The notes beneath the pieces are model-generated. The model was not told the DNA's origin. It searched no databases and saw only the letters and a program-made list of their open reading frames with translations. This document shows, in pieces, positions 22,646 to 36,787 of a stretch of 64,000 nucleotides of DNA. Made by a program: the position numbers and the translations under genes. Position 1 is the first letter of the stretch, and every line of letters starts with the position of its first letter. Source of the stretch: Spirometra erinaceieuropaei (lineage: Eukaryota; Platyhelminthes; Cestoda; Diphyllobothriidea; Diphyllobothriidae); contig CACRXP010000087.1 in assembly GCA_902702965.1 (NCBI GenBank), forward strand, positions 885,005-949,004, written 5' to 3'.

Positions 22646-23300
22646 TGCGAGAATAGAAATAGAGATCGATTTCTTCTCACCTTTGCCTCGTCAGGCCGGT
22701 ATGTCTTCACGTACTCTCTTTTCCAAGCTCCCAGAAAGATTTATCCTCCCAAATATAGGGGAGCGTACAGCAAAGCCTACCATGGCAACTGCAGAAAAGA
22801 AGGACTTATTTATAAGACTGCCTTTTCAAGGGGACGCAGCAAGTGAACAAGTAAGAAGACGTCTGAAGACAGCGATCACTAGCGCTTTCCCCGCGCCGAA
22901 ATTACGTGTGTGTTTCACTAACTCTCCCCTCCTACGCTTGGGAGGTAAACACCGACTATCGTTGCAGGCCTCATCGATGTGTATTTATTCACTTATTTGC
23001 TCCTGTGGAGCGGGGTACATTGGCCGTACAACGGGGCGCTTGGAAAAGAAATAACATGAACGCAGACCGGCCTGGCTAGGCAAAAGGTGAGAAGAAGTCG
23101 ATCTCGAGTTCTATTCTCGCACATCTTGTCGATACGAATCACCGAGTCGATGCCCAAGAAGCCTTTCAGATTGTCTACCGGACACAATCAAGCTTTTCCA
23201 GAGGCCTACGCCAACGGGTGCTAGCTACAGCCGAGGCAGTGGCTATACGGCTAGCCCATCCAGTGCCATGCTGTCAGAAGACTCTGCCACAGGCGCTCTA
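22643..23300 (+). pseudogene. Penelope-like element remnant, second lineage: linker plus GIY-YIG endonuclease
   Basis: From about 22730, frame 22683-23054 reads PERFILPNIGE, KKDLFIRLPFQGDAASEQV (the pre-endonuclease linker also seen at 6.2 kb) and CSCGAGYIGRTTGRL, a well-kept YIG core with the paired cysteines. An indel near 23050 and another near 23085 move the frame. Coding then continues as SILAHLVDTNHRVDAQEAF, IVYRTQSSF and VLATAEAVAIRLAHP to about 23265. Bases 22643-22727 are antisense: they match 23035-23121 inverted, so an inverted piece of the same domain is fused in front. The copy is dead but younger than the one at 5-6.8 kb. Confidence 0.88.
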
Positions 23301-23439
23301 TTTTCCGTGGCCAACATCGACCCCAACCTCGCCCTCAACAAATCTGATCTGATCTGATCAACCTCCTGATTGCAGGGTTTGCGCACAAGGTACCCGAAGT
23401 ACTCACTACCTATGTCCCCCCCCCTCCCTCGCTCCCTTA

Positions 23440-23640
23440 ACCCAATGAGCACGACACGCCGACCACGCCATAGCACGACTCGTCATGCGAGCGGCGTAGG
23501 AACGATGATTGGCGTGAGAAAGATGGATGTTAATTGTCCCCGAATCACTTATAAGTCATATAATTCGCATAAGTTCAACTTCTTTGCAACAGTTTTGGTG
23601 ATGAAGAGTTACTGAAAACACGTGTTCGCTAATTTGACTT
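23440..23640 (+). repeat. Dispersed repeat Q, copy 2
   Basis: Second copy of the 8956-9170 repeat (CACGCCGACCACGCCATA, then GGCGTAGGAACGATGA). Just upstream is a short (ATCTG)n run at 23341-23358. The 81-codon plus frame across it is not conserved in copy 1. Confidence 0.6.
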
Positions 23641-23644
23641 TTCA

Positions 23645-26600
23645 AATTAGGAGTCGTCGCGTTGTTACAAAATACCAAGTTTTTAAAAGAAGCAAAGAAT
23701 ACCGAAGACGTTAAAATGGTTGCAGATGCATAAACGTTCGTTTCCGATGTACTTGAAGAACGTCCAGGCAAACCACCGAGTAAATATTACGACGTAAACA
23801 TAATAACTTTTGATAAGTAGCTTTTATTGACGAATTAGCGTTATTTCAGGTATGAGGGTTTGCCAAAAACATGCAGGCTGAATATACACCTCAAGAAGGT
23901 ATTCCGAACATTCGTGCCATTCTTTACGCACATAACTTGATTGAAATGCGACCCAACGAGATAAAGAGGATTTTGCTTGTTCTCGCCGATAAGAACGTCG
24001 ACAGGGCAAAAGTTTTCAGAAGTAAACATGTTGCCAGACGGGACAGCTCTCAATAGATTAAATCAACCTGACAGTCACAATCACTAACATATCATTTGCA
24101 TATAAGCGGAACCTTCCCCCGTAAAATCATTTGGACTCTCTGTCCGTTTTAGATTACGTCTTGTTCTAGATTGATTTTTAACCATTGCGAACAATTCGTA
24201 GTTTTCATAGTTTCTAATTGTGTACCCGTAAGGACGAAATCGGCATTACGTTTTGTCGAAACCTTTCGAATAAAATATTGTTTCAGTGTATTATCTGGAA
24301 TGAAGTGTGCTTGGGCGCGATTCTTCAAGAAGAACATCGTTTGGGTCACATGAAAACTCGGCCTAGATAAGAGTATGGATTACTCCCGAGGTCACTTACT
24401 TCGGGAGCAACTGCGCTTAATGTAAATGACTGGCGATATGTATTTGTAAATGTTAGAGAAAGAAATGAAAAGGCCTCTCTTTGCTGCTGTGCTAGGTTAG
24501 TCAAGAAACCTTTAGGTATTCGTTGGAGTAAAAATACGACAATATAATGCCCTTTTTGACATTGCCTCCAAATGAGCATTAAATGGAGACAGTGATTGGA
24601 GACAGTGTGAAGGATCAGAATTTGTGATACAACAGAGTTCTTGTATTTTCGGCCCTACTCCTCAACACAATTGCTGTTCGGCCTAAGCGACCCCGGACGT
24701 ACCCCATACTCTTGTCCTCGCCTAAACAGGAAAACGCATCCCAAAGTGAGATAAACTTCCATAAGAAGTCAACGGCGAATATGCATTCGATCGATTAAAA
24801 GAACATTCCCAAGTAAGTTACCTTCTTAACGAGTGCATTTATGCTGCATTCCATTGACGGCTCTCTCGGCACTTTGCATTTTTACATAACGAAACCGGGA
24901 AAAATTGTCAGTTTTCTTCGTTTCGTGCACCTTACAATGATCTTGATATTATTCCATTGCCAACGCGAGGACATGCCTTCTCGATTTCATTGCATCGTAT
25001 ATTCACACATTTTTGGAGCGGATTCTATAATTATGAATGTACGGCAAAATAGTCATACAAATATAAACTGCCAATTTTTCGCCACACAAGCAGTCATGTT
25101 TTGTTTGTCCAAAATAGAAAATGACTATTTAATGATAGTCAATTTGGTTACAGAGCATGGAATTTCCCAAACGGCAGAAACCTTTCGGCCTATTCAAGCA
25201 AACGAATACCTGTGTATGTTACTGTTCCACCTAAGGGCGTCAAATCACACAGGACTGTTGATCTGACTTCTAAAAATAAGTAAAAGGTCTGGTTTTTTTT
25301 AAAATAACGTGTGCTAGCAGGTTGACTTTTATGGCTAACATTGGAAAACATCAATGCTCAACTTCGGGAAAATCTGTTTACTTAAGAATTTTGAAAGCAA
25401 ATTAATCTTCAGTTAAAAAAGCGCATTTGGATACGCAACTGAAGCCTAGAACAGATGCTAACATAGGTAATTGCTCGAATATAAGGCAACGCCTATTTCT
25501 GTTTACATTCGTAAACATTTTGCTTGGCAAAATTACGCTAACACATTTTTTGCACAAGAACTGTGCACTTCCTTGAAGAGGGTGGACGAGCAAGCAGAAT
25601 ACGCTGCGTTTATGACGTTCGAAAATTTCCTCATCAGTTTGTGTCATCAGGTATCATGCGATGAGTCACGTACTGTATCCCTCATGCACCTCGGGTTGGA
25701 CTCGAGCCGCACATTTTTCTGTGAAAATCATCGACCGGATTGTGTGTGGCGCGGATATTTATGTTGTATGCTGCATGTTTTCCGTATACTGCCTGATAGG
25801 TGGGTGCATATGAGCGCTCCTTACTGGATAACGCTCTCAGAAGTGGTCAGGAAAATTAAATCCAATGGCAATTACCCTCGACGATAGGAATTCACCTGAG
25901 GTTTTGAATTGAAGGACTTCGCGACCATGTGACCGTGGTCGTCGACGAAATAAGAGACTGCGTAGCAATTTCCTTTTTGAAATCGCGAAATATGTTCTTC
26001 TGATCAAACTGACTTGATACAGCAGGCTTGAAAAACGTGCAGCCAGCCATTTCAAATGCCTAAATCTCCATGTTAAATGTGTCGGTACTTACCACCCCTC
26101 TTCTAATGAAAAGTAATTCTCGGAAAATATTCACCTTTATTATTTATTGCGCGAGCGTTTTGAGGACACCACTTTCTAGGGGCCGTAGTCTCGGGTTTAC
26201 TCTGCCTCAATCGGGTCGTCGACCTCCCGCGGCTTTCAATGTAGTGCGCCGTCATGCGTACTCTCCAGCTCTCATTAGAAACGACGTAATGCATGCATGT
26301 CCTGAAGTCTTCCAACAGATCCCCACTCGCAATATCCGACTACTGCAGTAGGTGGGCGGCTCAATGTTTACACGTGGTCGATGACATAAACATGCGGAAG
26401 GGAAGGCATATTTCACCTCTTAAAAATGTCCTGAGTAATGGATATGGTGCTCATATCATCACTGTGTAGGCTGACAAATACATATGACGGACACGACCAT
26501 AATAGCCAAGAGCTGATATAGCCCTGAAAAAACAATAGAAAAACCTCCCCTGTACGGCCGCATCGGACCCATCCATATCATTGAAGATCACGTATTTGCG

Positions 26601-29600
26601 GACTGCGGTGAAAAATAGGACAAAAACGCCCGTTTGTATTCTAGTATTCAGGCTGAAGAACGGAACTCCTTAATCGTCTGAGCGGGCTGCGACTTAAAGA
26701 TATTTGTGCAACGTACGAGACTTTAACATGATAAATATCGCCTTCTAATACTGTTAAATCACAGCACGCAATTGGCATCCATGTGCATTTGCAGGCCAAA
26801 AAGAAGACGTCGAATACTCTGATAATTCTTGCGCATAAGGAAGGCATCAACCCTATGTAGATGTCTAATTTTAAAAACGATTTCTTCTGCCTGTCATTTT
26901 TTTATTTAACAAGGCCTGCTTTTGTTTACTGATAACTGCACTTCATGTTTTGCCCATAATTTTACCCAATTATTGTATAGACTGATGAGGATAATGATTA
27001 AGATGCTTAAACAGGACATAAGCAAAAATAATCGGAGTTGTTATTCTGTAAATACTTATATATGCTTCCCCCCATCAACATTATTTAGTGAATAGTCTTT
27101 AGGTCTTAAGCCGATGCCCTTAAATAAAGGAACGGAGCCATATTCAGGCTAATAAAGAGTATACAACCATGTATACAATTTAAAATATCCTAACGAGTTC
27201 GCATACAATCAGATAGAAAAATTGAATTCACCATGAGTAATGTAGACAGTCTTAGCTTGGCAGGTTTCTCGAAGGAAGGGGATGCTTACGTGTTTATGAT
27301 CGGACGTTAATGATGATGTATATAAGGGCTTGAACTTCGTCAACGCTTGAATAACAAAAGGACGCTTCGATATTTCAATGAGAAAAGAAAATTTCCAATA
27401 AAACTGTTATCATTTAGCTCTAAAATAATCCTGTCGGCTGATGGACATTTCTGAAACATTTGGGGCTAATCCAGGTAAAATTGTAAACGTTATTTGTCTA
27501 ATAATATAGGATGCCTCGTTAATTATGAAAATCTTCAATTCAAATTGCACCTCATCTTGCCAGATAACAATATTATCTAATAATCACACTTTGCCAAAAA
27601 TGTCACTATTAAGGTCAAAAATGGTCAAACAAGTGTCTCACATCTAGGCCTTGGACTAAGAACATGTTTTTGACTAAGTTTAAGGAAACTAGTTTGCGCA
27701 TCGACTATTAGGCATTTGAAAGTATTAGAATATCCACAAAGTCGTAATCCACACAAAGCTTGCCGAGTTGGCTAGCAGTAAAACTCAGTCTTGTGTTCTG
27801 GTAAAAACACTCATAATTAAGGAGATTTCAAAGTAAACCATTTACTAATATAAATCTTCAGCAGTGAAAGCATGTGCGCGATTTTCCTCCTTTTTGGTGT
27901 GAACACAGGAAAGTAATCAGATGCGTGAACCTTTGGGATGTGCGACCACGCCCTTTCCCCACGCAATAACCTCACATTCGACGTGTGCGCAATTTGTCAT
28001 CAGAGAATGCTCAGCTGAAATTTTTCCCAAATGTCATGTACCTGTTAAAATTTGCTTTCACCTGACACCCATTAAAGGGAAAAGTGTTACAGTGTGACGA
28101 GGCTCCAATTCACGCTTCTAAGGGCACGCTGGTTTACTGAGCAAGCTAACTGATTTAGTGATGGATGGCCCTAAGGCCTCCGTAAACCTGAATGCAGCAT
28201 GCTGTCTCGGCACTTACACACCAGCACACGCAAATGTAAATTAACATAGGAGATGAAAAAGCACATCTTAAGAGGCAGACATATCACGGGAATTAGACAT
28301 TTTATCCACAGTTATGTTAACGTTTGCATTTTTACGAACCAGGAAAGTATGACCAGTGGCACGTGTGCGTACCTGGCGATTCAAACTTATTTTGGTTTTT
28401 AGCTCAAATGTAAAATAATTTTACAACATCAGTAAATCAGTCACCAAGCTTTAAACAATGTCTCATAGGATATTGTTTATTTTTAAACAGCTAAAATTAT
28501 TTGGTACACAAAAACTTAAAAGAAGCTTACCTAGAGTACGTGGGGTAGAACTATAACTATATCATAAAACGCTCGCCACAACAGCTAAACGGCGATGAAA
28601 TATGCCCGTATCCATTTAGAGGTTTAATATTTAAACTATAAAGTATAGCACATAGACGGATGTTATTTTCACCCGATATTTTTTAGTTTATTAGAAACGA
28701 GGGATGGAAATTTACGCAACTAATATTTAATATTTGTCGATATCATTTTTCTGAGCATATCATTGGCTGCCGCGCAACTTACTGTGAGCTATTTAAATTG
28801 AGTCTTATTGTAAAGCAGTAAGAATACATTTCGTAGCCTAATCGGTGAGCTGCATTAGTGCGAGAGATATTTAATCAATTAGATAATTTATTGTGCATCG
28901 ATAAAAGTAGCGGGATACGGAATTCGACAAAAAGGAAGTTTCTGCCATACAAACTACTCAATACGAGGCTTTTAAAGGAAATAATCGTAGTCCATAGATC
29001 TTTTCGCATGCAAAGCTGATGTTGTGCTATTACAGAACGATCACTTTTCGCCAGACGGACGGGAATAATGACACCAAGTTTTTCGTGTAAGCAAACTTCT
29101 TAAGTTAATACTTTTTATATTTAGGCTACAATGACAAAGAAGACGATTAATGCAGGAGAAATGTAAAGCACTTTCCTCCGGTGCGAAGCCGCTTCAGGCG
29201 TGCAATGTGGGACTTATTGATACCAACAAATCACGCGTCGCCTCATCAGTTTCAACCTGTGGCTTCAAAATAAAAATAAGGAGTGAGAAAAATATAGCGG
29301 TTCGAAGTCAGACAGGGAATCCAAGTAAACAGCAAGATCATGGTCTGTGGTAATACAGGCTTATCAACAAAATTAGTAACTTGAACGTAATATGCGAAGG
29401 AAGGTGAGTAAACCTTTATGAAGAAGAAATGAGTGTGTGAAATTTTACGATCTGGATATCACCGTGGTCACATGTTTCAGTTGTTATCATCGGTCTAATT
29501 TTGCCCGCCGTATACATGCCGCATCTAGGTTACGAAATTGCCGAGTTGTCGTATCCGACAAATACTCAAAAATAGGTTTCAGGGCCAACAGAGAGGTCAC

Positions 29601-32600
29601 CATCAGTAAGGTGTGGGATAATGGTTTCTTGCTTTGGAGGCTATCTGGACATGTACTCAACGGACCCGTCTGCCAACTGCCTTTGCGTTCGCCCAATGCA
29701 CTTTTGTGTGAATTCACGAGCGCACTTTAAAGCGGCGTGAATTGACAAGGAATCCTTTGTCCGCAGGCTTAGTAAAACTGAGCAAAATGAGTTTGGCCGA
29801 ATTGTTTATCCTTCAACGCAACGCAGCCGTAGTTTGATAGTATTTAAAATATTACTATCCATAAAGGGCAGGATACAAAAACAGGCTTTTTGTGACTGAA
29901 TGTTTCGCCAATTTTGGGCGTGGGATTTGCTTAACTTGCAGATGAAGCAGATAAAATTTCACGTCTAAGGAGAGTTTCTTTGAGGCATTCAAGTTCTGCA
30001 CCTAGCGCCTTATTAAAGAAAATGTTCCTAGCGCCTAAGAAAGAGGTGTATACTAGGTTTGTCTTTATTGTATGGGTACACAACTCAAAAAGTGCAATTA
30101 TTGTCCGTTCCAAGCATTCTTTTGATAAACGGTTCATGCTAGATAGCCATTTTTTGTTAAAACTAAAAAAAGTATAGCTAGTTCTCATGTTGTTCTTCCA
30201 TTGCGAATCTTATGTTTGTGTGTAGTTTATTCAGAAAAATAAACAATTCTCTAGCTTTCTTCATGTATTTAACATATTCGAATACACGATGCACACATCC
30301 TTTGAAGAGTGGCATCGAGCTCATTTCTGAGGACACTTCTTTCTGAATATGATCCATAAAGGTTTTAGAAAAGGTAGGTTGGCGTTTTTTGAACGAAGAT
30401 TACCCTGATCATTTGAAATTGTCTCGTTTTTATTACATAGTCACTGCGAGTAGGAACCACAACTCAATGTTTTTGATCAGGTCTTGAAATTATTGTCTAG
30501 TTGTAGTGTCTCTGTCTCCCTATTCATCTTATGAAGCGACAGGACGCGGCTGATGAGCCGTCGCGCAAATGTTTGGTACTAATAAATCCCGTTGTGCACG
30601 TTTTCTTGAATTGGAATAAAGTCTAGCCAAGTTTGGTTCTCGATATTCTAATAAAGGTAAAACCGGTTAAACGCGGATACAAAGAAGGTCACATCATATA
30701 ACCTGGATACTGGAATTGTCGGCTGACAACGAGAGTCTTTCATCAACAGTGCGATCTGAAAACTTCGTAGATTTCTACAAATGCCGATGGGTGAAGATAT
30801 CCGGCACGCGTTTTTTCTTCATTTCATGCGCCTCATTGGAGCAAATAGCGTCCAGCTGACTTGATTTTTCTGAAGCTCCTAAAAATAAGTGGGACATAAC
30901 AGCCAAATAGAGATATTAAAAGAAAGTGAAGTTATGAAGTATATGTATATCATATCAGGCCCACGAGTGTTATCAACTGAAAAGTCCACCACTAAAGATA
31001 CAGAGTAATATTACTTTGGAAAAGTTGTTTCTGGAATTCGTTTGATTTATCCTGAAGTGCTAAGCACCGACTTAGGGTCGCAACATACTTCTACGTTCGG
31101 AGGTAATGTATCTGCTAATGTTTTATCGTTTTGCTAGGTGCAATTTCTATGGTAAACGCCTTTACAAATAGCCTACACCAAAACAAAACATCTCAATGAT
31201 TTTAGTCGGTTGAACTTATTTTTCGATATTACATTATTTTTCATACTGCGAATATCTGTGAGGGATGTAGACCGCATTTTGTAAAGGCATTTACTTATTT
31301 CCTGGGCCGTCATTGCTTTCGTTTTTTTTAATTAGTATGAACATACGACGTAGAAAAACTGTTGCAGAATAATAACTAGATAAACAACCCTCGTGGCAGT
31401 AAAAAAAATTTAAGAATTTTGATATTTTATAATGGTCTGGCGTTTCCCCGACAAAAATTGAAGAGCTTATCGTGATATATGTAAGACTAGACTCATGCTT
31501 TTCTTGGTAACAAGTTGACTCTTCTTAGACACTAAAGATGAGCATGGAGATAAACATCTTAAAAACGAACATCCCTGAGAGATTAAAATATTTTATGCGA
31601 ATCTTGGAGAAAAACAGGATTTATATTTGTCGGAGCATCACTTCTTGCGTCTTTATCTGACGTCAATTTCAGAAATAGGAGTGAGATTTTCAGATAATTA
31701 ATCCAATATAACTCCTGTTATATTTCGAACCGCGGCTTTTTCGTTAATTTTAAATACAAAAAGAGCTTGCCGTCAGAAATCTATTATATGTTTTAACTCG
31801 CGCTAAAATTTTGACGTAGAGGACTAACAACTTTGGCTAACAGAAATGTTAAGACCCATTACTAAGTGTTTTGGATAGAAAAATAAGAGTCATTTAGATT
31901 AATGCGTACGATTTAATCTATTTATAGTTTCAGGAGTTCATCTTCCAAGATTTAAATCGTACAAAATCTGTTGTAATCGTACTCAAAAATTTGCAATTTT
32001 TTTATTATTTCAACCCATATTGAAATATATGGAGGGTTAAGGTTCCTAATAAGATTCTTATTCCCCATTAAAACCAACCAGTCATGGCTAATGCGCTTTA
32101 AGCAACCAGCTTTTTTCCAGATCTTACATTAAAATGGCTTCCTTAATGCACAGCTAACTCTCACATTTGTGCTTTTCCTTGTTCAATTTCACCCTGTTTG
32201 ACATTCATCACAAAATGTCAGGAGTTTAAAATGAGCCTTATATTTTCTCACCATGCTTACGAAGGTTAATGTGGTGATGGCGCAATGTGTGGTTTAACAA
32301 AAGAAACGTTTTCAGGAAAATTATTTTGTGCTTCCTGGCTGCAGCGCAATCCATTGCGTCTTGGTATCTCCATAAAGCAAGGTTGAATATTTTATGGTTT
32401 CTATATTATGTCTACTGTTTGATCTCAATAATATATGTTCACTACAAACAAAAATGAGAGGAACACGGTTATGATTAAGGAAGCCTTATTTTAGCGGGAT
32501 TTCACCTCAAGAGCCGTTTTTTTCGAAATATTATGTAAACGAATGGCTCAGCCTTCTTTTGATCTCTGATTAAAAGTCTGAAAATCTATAACGAAAACAA

Positions 32601-34560
32601 AAGCATTTTTTTCATTTTGTGCATTCCAGCAGCCGATGCAGATAACGTGTTTCACACATATCAACATTCATCTATCTACTTATACTGGAGTATTTTCGAT
32701 GCAATTGTCTAATTGTGGGCCCGTGCTAGGAATTGCCAGAAGGCATTACGGCCATCGCACGTAACGATGCCCACCCACGCAGTGATGCAGCATCAGTTAC
32801 TTTTGTGTGAATTTTTCTGGAGTGAGACAGACTTGCGCGGCATGTTCGTACGCGCTCTTCTCTCATCCACCAAGTTCCGATGGCAAATCAATATAAAGAC
32901 GACCGGAGTTGGATTTTGGAGCAGTGTTTGATAAAATCGAAATATTCCGTCTGCGCCTTCCTCCTAGCATTCACAATACTTACCACGCATGAATGTAAAA
33001 TAGGGGGCCGCATTAAAAAGGGTCTTTGCAGGCACTCTCGGTCTTGACGAATATTTTGTTATTCCGACGGTAAGCAGGGTTTTGATCACATACTTTTAGC
33101 GTTGACTGATAGAATTAAGCCTATAGTTTTTATTTTTATAGAGATTGGCTGATTTATCAGGAACAGGTTGACTGTTCGAGACGCATTTTCTTAATCTGAA
33201 CAACTAAGCTATAATTTGACAGCATATTTTATGTCTAAGCCTATGTACGCGAATCAGATAATTTAAAAAGTGGCAATTCTAGATGACCAGTCTGACAGAT
33301 GCGAGTGGCATGAGTGTGTATCTAGGGATAGGGAAATTATAAGGTAACCGATAATTGATAGGAAATTTTGAGTCATTGTAAATAAGTGATTTTCACGTTG
33401 AACGAAGCTGTTTATTAGCCACACTCTATTGCCTGTGCAAATATAATTGCAATACAGGCTGAAAATATAACTTATCTTAGACAATCACTTGATCTGATTT
33501 TACCAATGTCATTCACACTCGACACACTGAACTCCTTATAGAGACCAGTCATCCACAAAATATGCTATTGTGTAACGAGAAATCTGTGAAGCGTATCTTA
33601 AGTATTAAGCAACCACAATAAAATTTTTCACATCTTTATCCGTACAGGTTGTGCTGAGTTTGTGAAAATGGTTGTTTTTCCTGTCCTGCCAGATGCGGCA
33701 TGCAAATAATTTTACGGGGTGTGTATGTGCTGGTTGCTCACCTTATCTTACAGCGTTCAATGAACGGATACGCACTAATGCTGAGATTCCAGTTGTCGTG
33801 CCCATTTACTCCCACACCACTGCATCTTTATCTACGTGCATCCCGAAATACATCATTCCCATACATACATACGAGGCTCAGCATTTCTCGCAAATGTAAT
33901 AGGGTGTTCGCAGAAGTCCAATTACAGCCCTCGTAGGGAATAATTTCAGTTATCGCAAATATGCCTAACCACATCGTCCGTTTAACTCCGACGTTAGATT
34001 TAAGGACAAAAACACGTGCACTGTACACAGAAATTTCTTAAAATGAAAACAGTGTTATTTGGAGGCCAAAATAAAACGGTGTGCATTTGCAGCTCACTTA
34101 TATCTCTTTAATATTCATTTACACTTGTCTGATTAATTCAGTAGGCAAGTCAATCAAGCATCGATTTTGATATTTGCCGCAATTGATTTATGTGATGGAA
34201 TTACGAAGCATAGAATGAAGCACACTCTTATAATGCTCGGACTTATATTTACATTTTACGCTTAAACATTCCCTTGTTAAATACGTGGTTAGTGAAGTGT
34301 ATTGAACTGGTCCGGTAAATTCATGACCTTCTGCACATTGGAGAGGTCTGCGTTGTTAAAAAAAGGCGCGTCGTTGTCTTACAACTAGACAAAAGTGAAT
34401 TTCCTTGCAATTTAATGCGATTAATCCTTGTTGAATTTGGCACATCAAATACGTTTCCACTACAGGTTAACTCTGATGCTGGCGCTTCCGTTTGCAAATA
34501 TCATGGCTCATTCTCGTTCCGTTTTAACCATTTATGGTGTACAGGTTGATATTAAGGGTA
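23645..34560 (+). repeat. Large diverged segmental duplication, copy 1 (about 10.9 kb)
   Basis: Colinear by eye with 46620-63620. Anchor pairs include 23900/46780 (CATTCGTGCCATTC-like), 24170/47040, 24980/47460, 25690/48215, 26220/48645, 28000/50040, 28150/50190, 28930/50950, 31000/54610, 31560/55205, 31770/57910, 32080/59740, 32660/60330, 33430/61005 and 34460/63545. Identity looks like roughly 65-80 percent in aligned blocks. No coding frame is kept between the copies: the 141- and 138-codon plus frames at 24841-25266 and 25471-25887 have in-frame stops or indels in copy 2. There are no recognisable genes, and the nature of the unit is unknown. The left 300 bases are repeat R copy 2. Confidence 0.75.
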
Positions 34561-34910
34561 CGAATTGAGTTTCTGTAAAAGCAGGAGCTTGCAAAAGCGC
34601 ATTCCCGAAATTAACTTGCGACTTTTCCTGTATTTACTTTGTTGATTTGGAAAAATTTATCCAAACACTTAGAAACATTTGTGATGCACATATAATATAG
34701 AACGATCCAGTGCTTTTACTCCTTTATTTTGTAGTCTCCTGACAGCTACAGATTATAATGCCGACACGAGGAGCCGCACTAACTTAAATTTTAGTCGCGA
34801 TTCCTTAAAAATCTTATAAATTACATTTCTTTATAGAACACATGCACATAGGACTGCAGTTTACACAGGATGCTGTCGCCATTCTACCGAATACCTATCA
34901 AAGTTCACGT
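34561..34910. other. Unassigned spacer
   Basis: No feature was recognised; it lies just beyond the last anchor of the large duplication. Confidence 0.4.
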
Positions 34911-34914
34911 TCCC

Positions 34915-35415
34915 TAAACCATCATCGATTGTTACACTTGGTGTGATGACTATTTGATGGCAGACATGAACGCCGTTGATCAGTGCAATTTTATCAAGGT
35001 TGTTGGATTTTTGCGTGATGATTGCTCGACCATCTGATACATCGACCCTAGCTCTGGGAACAGTGTTGGCTTGTGCGTCCCCCGTGTTACCAATTACTTC
35101 GCCCAGGTGAAGAGTCAGGAGCGAATATAGAAAGCGAAGGCCATATAAGTTTTTTATAGATTGGGGGCCAGCGGAACATGACTCAATCAGCTCGCGGCTT
35201 ACGTAAATGTCACCCCTAACGAGAATTTTAGCCAGGTCAAAATTGCATTTATGGTCAGATAATTTCGAGTGATCGAAACCTGAGAGCTGGCGTTATTTCT
35301 CCGCACGGCTGCCCAGTGTTTGGCCATTAGCGTCAGATCCGTCTTCTGGTTTTTCCGACGTAGTTGCTTTGACTGTAACTGCACCAGATCCAATGAAAAA
35401 CAATATTTTTATCAA
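34915..35415 (-). pseudogene. Penelope-like element remnant: GIY-YIG endonuclease end
   Basis: On the minus strand from about 35410: IVFHWIWCSYSQSNYVGKT (intact YVG and cysteine positions), a one-frame jump, then LMAKHWAAVRRNNASSQV, another jump, then DHKCNFDLAKILVRGD and SRELIESCSAGPQSIKN, the conserved domain end. A tail of about 60 residues follows to about 34915. The order and motifs match the endonuclease of the 43.4 kb copy. Three frames are used, so it is inactive. No reverse transcriptase sequence was recognised upstream of it, so it is 5'-truncated. Confidence 0.85.
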
Positions 35416-36785
35416 ATGCACTGTCGTGTATTGACTGATGTATTTTATTTGTAAAGATTTACCCACGTGCTGTGTCATCTTTTGACGGAAGAAGCAACTG
35501 TAAGGAGCCAGTATACTTGATCCTTACGGCGATTTCAAAATATGAATACAAAACTAAAAATTTCAATATATGTTTTGCGTTATATATTCGGTACAGAACT
35601 CTAAGCTTAACCTTTTAACTTTTAAGGGATGTTACAATCAAAGCTGCTCACAGGTTACGGAATAACAGCGTGATGCCGACTGTGGATTGCAGGTTATTTT
35701 GCGTGTTTTATATGAAAAAACGACATTTCTGATATTGGTGTCAGTTTGTGCAAGCAACTGAAGGAGGTTGTCAGTATAACAAATAGATTTTATTATTTCG
35801 AAAAATCTCTTCGGCTGCAGTAGGCATACATGTTGGACAAAGCAAGGTCGGGTATTTATAGTTTCGCCAAATGACTTATTCTCAGTGTTTTGAAAACTAC
35901 TCTTCCTATTTTTCAAAAAGTCACTTCATGCGCCCTTATTAATCTAAAGGCCGCGGAACATACTGTTTATTTTAAAAAATATGCTCCACTACTGAATACC
36001 CGATATTTAACTACTTTTTAGGGTTTAAGGCAACTAAATTCATTGTTTATTTATTCCAAATGTTTTATCAATTTATCCGCAGTGGCTTAAAAAATATATA
36101 AACAACATAATTACTAACCATATTTAAAGCACGCCTGCAACCTCAAAGTTGACTGCCATTGAGGTATAAGTGTCCGGATGTTTTTATTCCATGTCTTGAC
36201 TTCCAAGAGTTGCTCTTTAGATTAGTTTAATCCCAGGTTATGGCTTGCGTAATTCTGTGTAACTTTTTCTTTCAGGTGTAATAAATTTTGGTTTTTATGC
36301 GACCATGAACTCAGTTCTTGTGTGACGTAGCGTTTAAAGTCTTCATTTTCATTTAATTCGTGTAATTGTTTGCTGATTTACAATGCACAGACCGCCTTTA
36401 ATTAGCTGTTACGATCCCGGTGTAGTTAAAAAAGTGCAAACTTAAACATTTAATAAATGTCAATTACACATCTACAAAAACAGGAGCTAACCACTTCACT
36501 TCTGTTAGTCTGTTACAAAATTACGTCTCTTTTGATTTTTACTGAAAAAGAGGATTTGTTTATCGTTTGAAATAATTTCACCCTTCTGAATTGTACTTTG
36601 CTTTACCTGTGATTAAAGTCACGTTGTATTCCGCATATAGTACAAAAAGGAGATTTTACCTATTCCTTTGCGCGCTTGGAATGATGCCATATCAAAAAGC
36701 AAACTAAAATGCACATTGGCCTGTTTTTATAGAATAACCGAATTTAATTGGGTGTCCAAAATCACTGGAAAGCACCTATACTTAT
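35416..36785. other. Unassigned AT-rich segment
   Basis: About 1.4 kb with no supportable gene, RNA or paired repeat. Confidence 0.4.
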
Positions 36786-36787
36786 TA

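Noticed and set aside
24841..25887. Two plus-strand frames of 141 and 138 codons as possible host genes
   Set aside because: The homologous stretch in duplication copy 2 (about 47.35-48.36 kb) has in-frame stops and indels not in multiples of three, and neither frame shows a known domain.
30543..30575. CTGATGAG-containing hammerhead candidate (CTGATGAGCCGTCGCGC, AAATG)
   Set aside because: The required GAAA box is CAAA, no closing helices are evident, and no element context was found.
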